The notes beneath the pieces were generated by a model, which was not told where the DNA came from, ran no database searches, and saw nothing but the letters and a program-made list of their open reading frames with translations. A stretch of DNA of 64,000 bases, from positions 1 through 64,000 of the forward strand of contig QNGA01000001.1 in assembly GCA_003298465.1 (NCBI GenBank). The letters are read 5' to 3'. Each line of letters starts with the position of its first letter. The first letter of the stretch is position 1. Both the position numbers and the translations under genes were made by a program. Positions 51,164 to 60,372 of the stretch are shown in pieces. The stretch comes from a halophilic archaeon. GTDB lineage: Archaea > Halobacteriota > Halobacteria > Halobacteriales > Haladaptataceae.

Positions 51164-53851
51164 ATGAGTTTCGAGCCGGGGTCGCTCGCCGAGGTCCTCG
51201 CGGTCGTCGAGGAGATGGGAGCGACGGGCGAGCCCGTCACAGCGGGCGAACTCGCGGCGGAACTGGGTTGTTCTCGCGCGGTCGCCGCCGACGCGCTCGA
51301 CGAACTGGCAGCGCGGGGTGACGTAGGGAGCAGGCTGATCGACGGGACTCGGGTGTGGTGGACCCAGACCGGCCCGGAGTCGTCCGGCGATACGCAGTTC
51401 GAGTCGCTGGTCGAAGCGGTCGAGGAGTACGCCATCTACCTGCTGGACCCCGACGGACGCGTCGCTACGTGGAACGAGGGAGCGAAGCGAATCGAGGGGT
51501 ACGACGCGGCGGAGATAGTGGGCGAGCACTTCGCCGCGTTCTACACCGACGAGGACGTCGAGGCGGGCGTTCCGGAGCGGACCCTCGCAGCCGCCGAGGG
51601 GGACGTCGTGGAGGAGGAGGGTTGGCGGGTTCGAAGCGACGGCTCGCGGTTCTGGGCGCGCGTCACCGTCACCGCGCTCTACGACGACGAGGGGGCACTG
51701 TACGGGTACGCGAAGGTCACGCAGGACCTGACCGACCGACGCGAGCAGGAGCGCGAATTCCACCGCGAGCGCGACCTCCTCCAGCGGGTGCTGGACACGA
51801 GTCCCGTCGGAATCGCCGTTCTCGCGCCGGACGGAACGATAGAGCGGGCGAACCCCCGGGCCGAGTCGATACTCGGCATCGCGGGCGGGGGAGACGGCGA
51901 CCAGCCCGAGGAGCGGTCGGTGTACGACGCCGACGGAGAGCCGCTCCCCCCGGACGAACGACCCTTCGCTCGCGCCGTCGAATCGGGGGCGTCGATATAC
52001 AACGAGGAGGTACAGATAGAGTTCTCCGACGGCGACAGGCGCTGGCTCTCGGTGAGCGTCGCTCCCATCGTGGACGACGACGGGACCGTCGAGCGGGTGG
52101 TCGCGGCCGGCGAGGACATCACCGCGCTCAAGACGCAGGCGCGGCGACTCGAACGACAACGCGACGAGCTACGGGCCGAACTCGACGACGTGTTCGAGCG
52201 AATCGACGACGCCTTCTTCGCGCTCGACGAGCAGTGGCGGTTCACGTACGTGAACGAACAGGCGGCGGCGGTGTTCGACGGGACGCCCGAGACCCTGGTG
52301 GGAGAGTCCGTCTGGGATCGACATCCCGACGTCGTCGACACGGAGTTCCGCGACCAGTTCGAACGAGCGATGGACACCCAGGAACCGCTGGAGTTCGAAT
52401 CGTACTATCCGCCGGTCGGTTCGTGGCTCGAAGTCAACGTCTACCCCTCGGCGTCCGGTCTCTCCGTCTACTTCGACGACATCTCGAAGCGAAAGCGACG
52501 CGAGTTCGAACTCGAACGGTACGAACTCCTCTTCGAAACCGTCGAGGACGGCGTCTACACCGTCGACGAGGAAGGCCGGTTCACGCTCGTCAACCGCGCG
52601 TACGAGGAGATGACGGGATACGACCGCGAGGAGTTGCTCGGCGCGCACGTCTCGCTCGTCGTCGACGGCGAAACCGCGGAGCGCGGACTGGCCATCCACG
52701 ACGAACTGCTGTCGGGCGACAGCGAGACCGTCACGGACGAGGCGGAACTGCGGACGAAAAACGGTGGTTCGGTCCCCACGGAGGCGACGTTCGCCCTGCT
52801 CCCGACCGAGACGGGATGCGAGCGGATCGGCGTCGTCCGCGACGTGACGGAGCGCAAGGAGCGCGAGCGAGCGCTCGAGGAGTCCGAACGGCGCTACCGG
52901 ACGCTCGCCGAGCACTTCCCGAACGGCGCGGTCGGCCTCTACGACCACGACCTGCGGTACACGCTCGTCGAGGGCGCTATCTGGGACGAACTCGACGTCT
53001 CGGCCGAGGACCTGGAAGGAGAGACCGTCCAGGAAGTGTTCTCCGGAGGGACGGCCGACCGCATCGAGGCCCTCTTCCGTAGCGCACTCGACGGCGAGAC
53101 CGACTTCATCGAGGTCGAGTTCGCCGACCACATCTTCGAGACGTGGACGACGCCCGTACGCGGTGCCGACGGTGAGATACTCGCCGGCCTGAGTATCTCG
53201 CGGGACGTCACCGACCGCAGACAGCGCGAGCGGAAACTGGAGCAGTTCGCGAGCGTCGTCTCCCACGACCTCCGGAACCCGCTGTCTATCGCCCAGATGT
53301 ACCTGACGATGGCGAGGGAGGAGGACGACCCGGACGATTTCGACGAGGTCGAGCGCGCACACGACCGGATGGAGACCATCATCCAGACCCTGTTGGCGAT
53401 GGCCCGGGACGGACAGACCATCGGCGAACCGGCGTCTGTCTCGCTGTCGTCAGTCGTCGAGGGCGCGTGGGGGAACGTGGAGACGAGCGACGCGACCCTC
53501 GTCCTCGACGTCGCGGACCGGACGCTGTCGGCCGACGGGAACCGACTCCAGACGGTGTTCGAGAACCTGTTCCGGAACGCGGTCGAGCACGGCGACGAGG
53601 ACGGAGAAATCCGCGTCGGCGTCTTCGACGGCGGGTTCTACGTCGAGGACGACGGGCCGGGAATCCCGCCGAGCGAACGACGGGAAGTGTTCGAGTACGG
53701 CAACTCCTCCTCCGGCGGGACGGGGTTCGGTCTCGCTATCGTCCGAGAGATAGTCGAGGCGCACGGCTGGGACGTCACCGTGACCGACGCGACCGGCGGC
53801 GGCGCGCGATTCGAGGTCAGGGGCGTCGAAACCGCTTCCGACGGGCGGTAA
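51164..53851 (+). CDS. Hybrid-input sensor histidine kinase with HTH and five PAS domains
   Basis: An 895-residue signalling protein. An N-terminal winged-HTH-like domain (residues 1-70, LAEVLAVVEEMGATGEPVTAGELAAELGCSRAVA) is unusual for a kinase. Five PAS domains follow (about 80-200, 205-335, 340-445, 450-565, 570-690), then the HisKA domain with the phospho-acceptor histidine in SVVSHDLRNPLSIAQ (about residue 701) and an HATPase domain (NLFRNAVEHG N-box, DDGPGIPPS G1, GGTGFGLAI G2). There is no membrane segment, so sensing is probably cytoplasmic (light, redox or gas). No response regulator is adjacent. Confidence 0.87.
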   Translation: MSFEPGSLAEVLAVVEEMGATGEPVTAGELAAELGCSRAVAADALDELAARGDVGSRLIDGTRVWWTQTGPESSGDTQFESLVEAVEEYAIYLLDPDGRVATWNEGAKRIEGYDAAEIVGEHFAAFYTDEDVEAGVPERTLAAAEGDVVEEEGWRVRSDGSRFWARVTVTALYDDEGALYGYAKVTQDLTDRREQEREFHRERDLLQRVLDTSPVGIAVLAPDGTIERANPRAESILGIAGGGDGDQPEERSVYDADGEPLPPDERPFARAVESGASIYNEEVQIEFSDGDRRWLSVSVAPIVDDDGTVERVVAAGEDITALKTQARRLERQRDELRAELDDVFERIDDAFFALDEQWRFTYVNEQAAAVFDGTPETLVGESVWDRHPDVVDTEFRDQFERAMDTQEPLEFESYYPPVGSWLEVNVYPSASGLSVYFDDISKRKRREFELERYELLFETVEDGVYTVDEEGRFTLVNRAYEEMTGYDREELLGAHVSLVVDGETAERGLAIHDELLSGDSETVTDEAELRTKNGGSVPTEATFALLPTETGCERIGVVRDVTERKERERALEESERRYRTLAEHFPNGAVGLYDHDLRYTLVEGAIWDELDVSAEDLEGETVQEVFSGGTADRIEALFRSALDGETDFIEVEFADHIFETWTTPVRGADGEILAGLSISRDVTDRRQRERKLEQFASVVSHDLRNPLSIAQMYLTMAREEDDPDDFDEVERAHDRMETIIQTLLAMARDGQTIGEPASVSLSSVVEGAWGNVETSDATLVLDVADRTLSADGNRLQTVFENLFRNAVEHGDEDGEIRVGVFDGGFYVEDDGPGIPPSERREVFEYGNSSSGGTGFGLAIVREIVEAHGWDVTVTDATGGGARFEVRGVETASDGR

Positions 53852-54511
53852 TCAGGCGAGCGTCTCGACTATCGCCGCGCCTTCGACGTACGGGAGGTCG
53901 TGTCGCTCGGCGTACGTCCGGGCGTCGGCGGGCGAGAGCGCGCCGCCCGTCTCGTCGTCCAGCATCTCGCAGACGACGACGGCGGGTTCGCGGTCCGCGG
54001 CGTCGGCGAGCGCGATTCCGAGTTCGGTGTGGCCCCGGCGCTCGTCGAGCAGGTTCGGGGCGGCGCGCAGGAGGTGGACGTGTCCCGGCGCGCGGAACCG
54101 CTCGGAGAAGTCGGTGCCGTCGGGGTTCGCGGCGGCGCTGGCGAGTTCCGTGATGGTCAGCGCGCGGTCCTCGTCGGTGACGCCGGTGTACGTGTCGCGG
54201 TGGTTGACCGTCAGCGAGAACGACGACCGCTCGTCGTAACCGAGTTCGTGCGCCTCGCTCGCGGGGTGGTCGAGTATCTCGTCCATGTACGCCAGCCCGA
54301 ACGCCTCGGCGACGTCGGCGGTGAGCGCGACGCAGACGAGGCCGCCGGCGTCGTTGCGCAGGTGCGCGACGGCGTCGGCGGTGACGGCGCTCGCGGGGTA
54401 GACGAGGTCCGTCTCGCCCTCGCGGTCGGCCGCGTCGTGGACGAGCACGGGCGAACCGTCGCGGAACGCTTCGACGGCGCGCTCGACGCTGCCGGCGGCG
54501 GTCTGGCTCAT
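53852..54511 (-). CDS. ribB: 3,4-dihydroxy-2-butanone-4-phosphate synthase
   Basis: Makes the four-carbon precursor of riboflavin from ribulose 5-phosphate. The 219-residue product has [15 protein letters not shown] (metal-binding acidic loop), [11 protein letters not shown], the [11 protein letters not shown] motif and TELGIALAD. It lacks a fused GTP cyclohydrolase II domain. It overlaps the rbkR stop by four bases, so it is co-translated with it. The kinase gene is the upstream partner. Confidence 0.95.
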   Translation of the reverse strand: MSQTAAGSVERAVEAFRDGSPVLVHDAADREGETDLVYPASAVTADAVAHLRNDAGGLVCVALTADVAEAFGLAYMDEILDHPASEAHELGYDERSSFSLTVNHRDTYTGVTDEDRALTITELASAAANPDGTDFSERFRAPGHVHLLRAAPNLLDERRGHTELGIALADAADREPAVVVCEMLDDETGGALSPADARTYAERHDLPYVEGAAIVETLA

Positions 54512-55212
54512 GGTGCCTCCTCGACGTGGACGGTGAGGTGGTCGCCGTCCGCGAGGTCCATCGTCTCGCGGAGCTTCTCGGGAGCGATGAGTTCGAGTTG
54601 GTCCTCGTCGTGGTGGGTCCGCTCGGGCGTAATGACGTGCGCCTCGTCGTACGTCTCGCCCTCCGCGGTCTCCACCGATGCGGGGTAACAGACCGCCGGA
54701 CCGTAGGTGCGGTCGCCGTCCTCCCAGCCGTCGATGGGAACCGGGTCGAGCGACTCCATCGCCGACCGGGCGCGGATGCTCTCGTCGGTGAGTTCGACGT
54801 TCAGCGTGCCGGGGAACGGCTCGTAGCCCAGCCGGTCGACGAACTGCTCGTTGTAGCCCGGCAGCGAGATGTAGTGGCGGCCCTCGCCCATCCCGCCCGT
54901 GACCGTCCCCGTGAGGTCGACGCCGGCCACGTTCTCGAAGATGCGCCGGTAGTCCTCGTACTCCCGCTTGAGTTCCCACTCGCCGTCGTCGGTGATGGAC
55001 ACCCACTGACCGTTGCTGACTATCTCGCGGGTGACCAGGCCCGCTTCGTCGAGGCGCTGGAGGCGACGCGAGGCCGTCTGGTTGGAGGCGTCGAGTCGGT
55101 CGGCGAGGTCGGCACACGAGACCTTCACCTCGCTGTCGAGCGCACCGTCGAGCGCGAGAAGCTTCAGGGCCGCGAGTTCGTCGTACCCCACCACGAGCGA
55201 TTGGGCTGGCAT
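54508..55212 (-). CDS. rbkR: CTP-dependent riboflavin kinase with HTH (RbkR-type regulator)
   Basis: A 234-residue bifunctional protein. Residues about 15-75 are a winged helix-turn-helix ([41 protein letters not shown]). The C-terminal half is the DUF120 CTP-dependent riboflavin kinase fold ([35 protein letters not shown]), which uses CTP rather than ATP. Archaeal proteins of this layout regulate riboflavin genes (RbkR). An inverted repeat at 55259-55280 and box A at 55236-55243 lie upstream. It is followed by ribB in one transcript. Confidence 0.92.
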   Translation of the reverse strand: MPAQSLVVGYDELAALKLLALDGALDSEVKVSCADLADRLDASNQTASRRLQRLDEAGLVTREIVSNGQWVSITDDGEWELKREYEDYRRIFENVAGVDLTGTVTGGMGEGRHYISLPGYNEQFVDRLGYEPFPGTLNVELTDESIRARSAMESLDPVPIDGWEDGDRTYGPAVCYPASVETAEGETYDEAHVITPERTHHDEDQLELIAPEKLRETMDLADGDHLTVHVEEAP

Positions 55213-55235
55213 ACCCGACACTCGGACGGGGAGTC

Positions 55236-55243
55236 GTTTAAGC
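55236..55243 (-). promoter_or_regulatory. Box A of the rbkR-ribB operon
   Basis: On the minus strand GCTTAAAC, about 27 bp before the start codon, gives a leaderless mRNA. The inverted repeat at 55259-55280 lies directly upstream, so a bound regulator could block TFB/TBP recruitment. Confidence 0.6.
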
Positions 55244-55258
55244 GTACCGGAAACGAGA

Positions 55259-55280
55259 TGCGTAACGGAAACGTTATGCA
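55259..55280. promoter_or_regulatory. Candidate RbkR operator: near-perfect 22-bp palindrome
   Basis: TGCGTAACG-gaaa-CGTTATGCA: two 9-bp arms with one mismatch, spaced by 4 bp. A second, direct copy of the arm-like CGGAAACG...ATGC occurs 18 bp to the left (55247-55261 versus 55265-55279). Its position beside the rbkR promoter, and the helix-turn-helix in RbkR, make autoregulation the leading explanation. Confidence 0.65.
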
Positions 55281-55402
55281 GGCGGGCGCGGCGGGAGCAG
55301 TTCGGACAGGAGTAGCGGAGCCTGCCATCTAAGCCTACTGGTTCGCGGAACGGTCCCCCGCGGTAGCCCCAGAGCTTTCCCCGTCGAACGCGACGGGAGC
55401 GC

Positions 55403-55765
55403 ATGGAGAAGGTGAACCTCGACGACGGTTTCGACTCGTTCGACGAACGCTGGTCGCCGCGCGTCGCGGCCGAACTGAACGGTCAGGCCGTCAGGCTCGC
55501 CAAACTGGACGGGGAGTTCGTCTGGCACCACCACGACGACGCGGACGAACTGTTCCTCGTGCGGAGCGGGAGGCTCCGCATCGAGTTCCGCGAGGCGGAC
55601 GACGTCGTCCTGGACGACGGGGAACTCCTCGTCGTCCCCGCCGGCGTCGAGCATCGTCCGGTCGCGGAGACGGAGACGGAAGTGCTCCTGTTCGAGCCGA
55701 CCGAGACGACGAACACCGGTAACGTCGAGAGCGAGCGAACCGAGTCGGACCTCGAACGGCTGTGA
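55403..55765 (+). CDS. Small cupin-domain protein
   Basis: A 120-residue single cupin. Metal-binding pattern [12 protein letters not shown] (three histidines and a glutamate, residues about 42-53) is the first cupin motif, and the second is [12 protein letters not shown]. It might bind a metal and act on a small molecule or be a storage/regulatory protein. The tail is acidic. Its stop lies 3 bp before the twy1 stop on the other strand. Confidence 0.83.
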   Translation: MEKVNLDDGFDSFDERWSPRVAAELNGQAVRLAKLDGEFVWHHHDDADELFLVRSGRLRIEFREADDVVLDDGELLVVPAGVEHRPVAETETEVLLFEPTETTNTGNVESERTESDLERL

Positions 55766-55768
55766 GAA

Positions 55769-56785
55769 TCAGTCCCCGGTGACGGGGTCGCGCGCCCAGA
55801 ACTCGCTGTCCTTCTGCAGTTTCGGCACCCACGTGTCCTCCGTCGTCGAGAGGAGCGCCACTCGGGAGGCCGGCACCTGCTTCAGCACGTCGTGGTCGGG
55901 CATGTGTCGTTGCACGTCCTCGGCGAACGCGACGACGTCCTCGTGGTCGAGCATGGCGTCGCGGTCCAGGCGGTCCTGGGAGTGGCCGACGTGCATGTAC
56001 GCCTTCAGTTCGACGAAGTCGGGGTCGGCGCGCTCGTAGAAGCCGGCGTACCAGTCGGGGTCGTGGACGTTCTCGCCGCCGACGAGCGTGGTCCGGAGGA
56101 CGGTCCGCGTCTCCTCCTTCTCCGCGAGCACGTCCATCGTGTCCACCAGCTTCTCCCAGGCGTCGTCGTCGACGGCGCGGACGGTGCGGTCGAAGGTGGC
56201 GCGGTCGGCGGCGTCGACGCTGACGTACAGCTGGGTGGGGTCGCACTCGGCGAGCACGTCGGGCTTCGTCCCGTTGCTCACGAGGAAGGTGGTGATGTCG
56301 CGGTCGTGGAAGGCCTCGATGAGCTCCGGCAGGTACGGGTAGAGCGTCGGTTCGCCGTCCAGCGAGATGGCGACGTGGCGCGGCTCCATCGACTCCTCGA
56401 ACACCTCGCGGGGTACCTCGTCGTTGCCGCCGAACCCCGACAGCAGTTTCCGCTGGAGTCGGATGCTGGCGTCGACGACCGCCTCGGGGTCGTCCCACTC
56501 GACGTCCCCGAGTTCGTAGGCGTGGCCCTGGTGGTCCCGCCAGCAGAACACGCAGCGCTCGTTGCACTTCACCACCGGCGTCATCTGGATGCAGCGGTGG
56601 CTCTCGATGCCGTAGAAGATGTTCTTGTAGCACTTGCCCTCCCCCCGCAGGGCGTTGGCCGTCCACCCGCAGGTCTGGGCGGCGGTGTGGTTCTCGCTGT
56701 GGTAGTCGGGAGACCCCACCTGCTTGGGGCCGTCGTCAGACCGATTGCTCGCCGAGGTCTCCTCGACGGTGTCCGATTCGCTCAT
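55769..56785 (-). CDS. twy1: 4-demethylwyosine synthase (tRNA-Phe wybutosine pathway)
   Basis: A radical SAM enzyme that makes the tricyclic 4-demethylwyosine base at position 37 of tRNA-Phe, using pyruvate. The 338-residue product has the radical SAM core CNERCVFCWRDHQG (CxxxCxxC), an upstream cysteine region TCGWTANALRGEGKCYKNIFYGIESHRCIQM that forms the second cluster, and SLDGEPTLYPYLPELI. The ATG at 56785 (MSESDTVEETSASNRS) starts at a typical length; the longer open frame to 57127 has no homology. Confidence 0.93.
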   Translation of the reverse strand: MSESDTVEETSASNRSDDGPKQVGSPDYHSENHTAAQTCGWTANALRGEGKCYKNIFYGIESHRCIQMTPVVKCNERCVFCWRDHQGHAYELGDVEWDDPEAVVDASIRLQRKLLSGFGGNDEVPREVFEESMEPRHVAISLDGEPTLYPYLPELIEAFHDRDITTFLVSNGTKPDVLAECDPTQLYVSVDAADRATFDRTVRAVDDDAWEKLVDTMDVLAEKEETRTVLRTTLVGGENVHDPDWYAGFYERADPDFVELKAYMHVGHSQDRLDRDAMLDHEDVVAFAEDVQRHMPDHDVLKQVPASRVALLSTTEDTWVPKLQKDSEFWARDPVTGD

Positions 56786-56966
56786 TGTAGAGGGGATGGC
56801 GTCCGAGCGTAAAACGTTCTTTCCTCCGGGGCTGGGACTCCCTCCCTTCGTCGTCCCTCGAAGCGGTCTCGACCGGGCCTCGTCGACGGACCGGCGCGAA
56901 TCGGTCGGCGCCCGAATCGACTCCTCCCCACGAAATCCTTTAGGGGTGGACGGTCCTGTCTCGGCC

Positions 56967-57305
56967 ATGGATCTCGACGCCGACCAGCTAGAGGGGCGAC
57001 TGATGAGCCACGGCGTGTACGTCACGTCGCTCGACGCCGACGGGGAACGAATCGCGGTCGAGTACGAGTCCATCGCCGCCGGGCGGGCGGACGCGGTTCC
57101 GCACCGGGAGGTCGGTCGGGTCGTCAACGTGGTCCGGGACCTGACCGAGACGCCGCGGGGCGTTCGCGGGTCGGTGACCGACCTCGACGGCGAACCGGTG
57201 GGCCGCTGGCACGCGGAGGCCGAGTGGCTCCGGGCGCTCGAAGACGGCGAGCTTTCGCAGGTCGAGTTCTCCCAGCGGGTCGTCGAGACGATAGCGGAGT
57301 CGTGA
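56967..57305 (+). CDS. Conserved haloarchaeal protein upstream of argS
   Basis: A 112-residue acidic soluble protein: [20 protein letters not shown], then [30 protein letters not shown], and [29 protein letters not shown]. These blocks look conserved, and I recall similar haloarchaeal proteins, but no functional domain is known to me. It is co-directional with argS (about 110 bp downstream). Confidence 0.78.
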   Translation: MDLDADQLEGRLMSHGVYVTSLDADGERIAVEYESIAAGRADAVPHREVGRVVNVVRDLTETPRGVRGSVTDLDGEPVGRWHAEAEWLRALEDGELSQVEFSQRVVETIAES

Positions 57306-57388
57306 GGGGTTCGACGGGCCCCTCTCCGGTCGTCTCCCCGCGGCGCGAGACCGCCGCGGCTCCGCGCAAGCGCGTCGTTCAGAAACCC

Positions 57389-57395
57389 CTTTACC
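57389..57395 (+). promoter_or_regulatory. Box A of argS
   Basis: CTTTACC, 23-29 bp before the ATG at 57418, gives a very short leader. A GGAAGGAG Shine-Dalgarno-like stretch at 57404-57411 lies just before the start. Confidence 0.5.
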
Positions 57396-57417
57396 GACCC
57401 ACCCGGAAGGAGTCGGT

Positions 57418-59178
57418 ATGTTCCTGACCTTCAGGGAGGAAGTCGAGGACGCCATGGACGGCGCGCTCGACGCGCTCGGCCTCCCGACCGACGACCTCGG
57501 AATCGAGACGCCCCCGGAGGGCGTGGACGCCGTACTCGCCTCCAGCGCGGCGTTCCGACTCGCCGGGGAGGTCGGCGCGCCCCCGCCGGAGGTGGCGGGC
57601 GACCTGGCGGACGAGATCGACGCCGACGAGTTCGAGTACGTGTCGGCGGCGCTCGCCCAGGGACCGTACGTCAACTTTCTGCCGAGCGACGCCTACTACG
57701 AGGGCACCGTCGAGCAGGCCCAGGACGAGGAGTACGGCCGCCTCGAACCCACGGGCGAGGAGGTCGTCGTCGAACACACGAGCGCCAACCCGACGGGACC
57801 TGTCCACGTCGGACGGGCGCGCAACCCCATCGTCGGCGACGCGGTGGCGCGGGTGCTCGCGTTCGCGGGCCACGACGTGGACCGCCACTACTACGTCAAC
57901 GACGCCGGCCGCCAGATGGCGGTGTTCACGTGGGCCTACGAGACGTTCGACGAGGAGGACCTCCCCGCCCCCGAGCGCGAGAAGGCCGACTACGACCTGG
58001 TGCGCTACTACCGCAAGGGTAACGAGTTCCTCGAAGAAGGCGACCCCGAAGCGGTCGAGGAGGCCGAGACCGAGATTCGGGCCATCATGCAGGGCCTCGA
58101 AGACGGCGACGAGGAGGCCTACGAACGGGTCCAGACCGTCGTCGACGCCGTGCTGGGCGGGATGCGCGAGACCCTCGACCGCCTGCCCGCGGAGTTCGAC
58201 GAGTTCGTCAAGGAGACGAGGTTCATGCGCGACGGCTCGACCGACGACGTGGTCGACCGGCTGAAAGAACTCGACCAGGCGGTCTACGAGGAGGAGGCCT
58301 GGCAACTCGAACTCGACGAGTTCGGCATCGAAAAGAACCTCGTGTTCCTCCGGTCGGACGGCACCAGCCTCTACCCGACCCGGGACCTCGCCCATCACGA
58401 GTGGAAGTTCGACGAGTACGACCGCGCGGTGACGGTGCTGGGCGAGGACCACAAGCTCCAGGCCGAGCAGATGAACGCCACGCTCGAACTGCTCGGCAAC
58501 GACACCGACCAACTCCGGCAGGTGCTGTACTCCTACGTCAATCTCCCCGAGGGCAAGATGTCCACCCGTGCCGGCACCGGCGTCGACCTGGACGACCTGC
58601 TCGACGAGGCCATCGACCGCGCCCGCCAGGAGGTCGAAGATCGACTCGACGACCGCATCCGCGACGACGACCTCTCGGAGGCCGACGTCGACCGCATCGC
58701 GCGGCAGGTCGGCATCGGCGCGGTCCGCTACGACATCGTCTCCAAGCAACCGACCAAGGCCATCACGTTCGAGTGGGACCGCGCGCTCGACTTCGAGGCC
58801 CAGAGCGCGCCGTACGTCCAGTACGTCCACGCGCGCTGTTGCGGTATTACCGAAGAGGCGGGCGGCGAGAGCGCGATTCCCGGCGCCGTCGACGCCTCGC
58901 TGCTGGAGGCGGACGAGGAGCGCGAGTTACTGGAGGTCATCGCGCGCTTCCCGGCCGTCGTCGAGTCCGCCGCCGAGGACCTCGAACCGCACACGGTCGC
59001 CACCTACACCCGCGAGTTCGCGGAGACGTTCAACGCCTTCTACCGGGAGTGCCCCGTGCTCGCCGACGACGTTGACGACGACCTGCGCGACGCCCGCCTC
59101 GCGCTCGTCGTCGCCGCCAGACACACAGTGGCGAACGCGCTGTACGTCCTCGGCGTCGAAGCGCCCGAGTCGATGTAG
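57418..59178 (+). CDS. argS: Arginine-tRNA ligase
   Basis: A 586-residue class I synthetase. The HIGH-type motif is [13 protein letters not shown] (about residues 127-139), preceded by [20 protein letters not shown]-type SMSTR-like region is [18 protein letters not shown] anticodon domain forms the C-terminus ([15 protein letters not shown]). The start at 57418 gives the Arg-N domain [11 protein letters not shown]. Standard size. Confidence 0.95.
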   Translation: MFLTFREEVEDAMDGALDALGLPTDDLGIETPPEGVDAVLASSAAFRLAGEVGAPPPEVAGDLADEIDADEFEYVSAALAQGPYVNFLPSDAYYEGTVEQAQDEEYGRLEPTGEEVVVEHTSANPTGPVHVGRARNPIVGDAVARVLAFAGHDVDRHYYVNDAGRQMAVFTWAYETFDEEDLPAPEREKADYDLVRYYRKGNEFLEEGDPEAVEEAETEIRAIMQGLEDGDEEAYERVQTVVDAVLGGMRETLDRLPAEFDEFVKETRFMRDGSTDDVVDRLKELDQAVYEEEAWQLELDEFGIEKNLVFLRSDGTSLYPTRDLAHHEWKFDEYDRAVTVLGEDHKLQAEQMNATLELLGNDTDQLRQVLYSYVNLPEGKMSTRAGTGVDLDDLLDEAIDRARQEVEDRLDDRIRDDDLSEADVDRIARQVGIGAVRYDIVSKQPTKAITFEWDRALDFEAQSAPYVQYVHARCCGITEEAGGESAIPGAVDASLLEADEERELLEVIARFPAVVESAAEDLEPHTVATYTREFAETFNAFYRECPVLADDVDDDLRDARLALVVAARHTVANALYVLGVEAPESM

Positions 59179-59226
59179 GAGTCGGGGCGGCGACGGCGAC
59201 GCCGGCCGATTCTACCGGACGACGAA

Positions 59227-59838
59227 TCAGTCGCGGAGCGGCGGGTCCTCGAACTCCGCACCGCAGTCCTGGCAGACGACGACCGTCCGGACTCCCTCGC
59301 GGAGCGCGACGCGCAGGTCCTCGTGGCCGCACTCGGGACACGCGCCGGGAACGCGCTCGTCCCCGCAGTCCGGGCAGACGAGTTTCGGCTCGTCCCCGCC
59401 CGTCTCCAGGCGCACGTCGCCGCGGTCGCACTCGGGACACGCCAGGGGAATCCGAAGGTCCTCGCTGTCCCGAGGCGCCCCTATCGCGAGCGCCACGAGG
59501 TCGCCGTCCGAGTCGTTCCTGCCCGACTGGAACTCGCCGGGGGCGAACCGTATCGCCTCGCCTTCGCCGACGGTGACCTCGCCGCGCTCGCTCGCGGCCT
59601 CGCCGCTCGACCGGTCCGCGTCGCTCCGCCACGCGAGCGTCTCGAAGGTCGCCTCCCCCTCGACGACGTAGAACACCTCCTCCTGGTCCGCGTGGGCGTG
59701 GAGTCCGCCGGGGAACCCCTCGCCGGGGGCGAGCCGGTAGCGGTTGACCGCGACGTCGGTCGTCCCCAGCGGGTCGGACAGTCCGTGCCGGTCGACGCGG
59801 GCGTCGCGTTCCGCGTCGTCGATGGAGACTCGCTCCAT
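59227..59838 (-). CDS. Cupin fused to two zinc ribbons
   Basis: A 203-residue protein. Residues about 1-125 are a cupin (metal-binding GLHAHADQEEVFYVVEGEAT and APGEFQSG), followed by two zinc-ribbon-like cysteine pairs (ACPECDRGDV..., VCPDCGDERVPGACPECGHED, VVCQDCGAEF) giving at least four CxxC motifs. In the cupin barrel, a segment RSDADRSSGEAASERG (about residues 77-92) looks inserted relative to usual cupins. It may sense or bind a metal or a small ligand. The ATG at 59838 is preferred to one at 59865. Confidence 0.82.
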   Translation of the reverse strand: MERVSIDDAERDARVDRHGLSDPLGTTDVAVNRYRLAPGEGFPGGLHAHADQEEVFYVVEGEATFETLAWRSDADRSSGEAASERGEVTVGEGEAIRFAPGEFQSGRNDSDGDLVALAIGAPRDSEDLRIPLACPECDRGDVRLETGGDEPKLVCPDCGDERVPGACPECGHEDLRVALREGVRTVVVCQDCGAEFEDPPLRD

Positions 59839-59936
59839 GTCCGTCGGGTCGACCAGCACCCACAAATCGTTTCGGTCCTCGCAACCGCCGGGGCGACGAA
59901 GAAGAGCTTTCCGTCGACAGCGTCTGGGTGACGACG

Positions 59937-60317
59937 ATGGCCTTCGAGGGATGGAAAGAGCGGGCCGAGGCGCTGGAAGCGGACGTCTACGCGCTCTACC
60001 TGGCCTACAGACACCCTCGAACGCCGGTTTACGCCCGGGGCGTTATCGTCCTGCTAGTCGCCTACGCCGTCAGTCCTATCGACCCGGTTCCCGACTTCGT
60101 ACCGGGCGTCGGATATCTCGACGAACTCGTCGTGCTCCCGGTCGGCGTGGCGCTCGCGCTTCGACTGATTCCGGACGACGTCGTGGACGAGTGTCGGGAG
60201 CGTGCGGACGGGGAGATCGACGCCGGGAGAGTCCGGTGGGTCGTCGCCGGAGTCGTTCTCGCCCTCTGGCTGCTCCTCGGCGTTCTCGCCGTCCGGACCG
60301 CCACGAACTGGGCGTGA
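59937..60317 (+). CDS. DUF1232 (YkvA-type) membrane protein
   Basis: A 126-residue protein with the DUF1232 core AYRHPRTPVYARGVIVLLVAYAVSPIDPVPDFVPGVGYLDELVVLP, a diagnostic SPIDxVPDFVPxxGYLDEL motif, and a C-terminal membrane helix (WVVAGVVLALWLLLGVLAV). Function unknown. A GTG at 59928 is an alternative start three codons earlier. Confidence 0.86.
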   Translation: MAFEGWKERAEALEADVYALYLAYRHPRTPVYARGVIVLLVAYAVSPIDPVPDFVPGVGYLDELVVLPVGVALALRLIPDDVVDECRERADGEIDAGRVRWVVAGVVLALWLLLGVLAVRTATNWA

Positions 60318-60372
60318 TACCCGCCGCGGGAGACCGACGCAAACGAGTGTGGGTTCGCAACTGCGACCCCTG

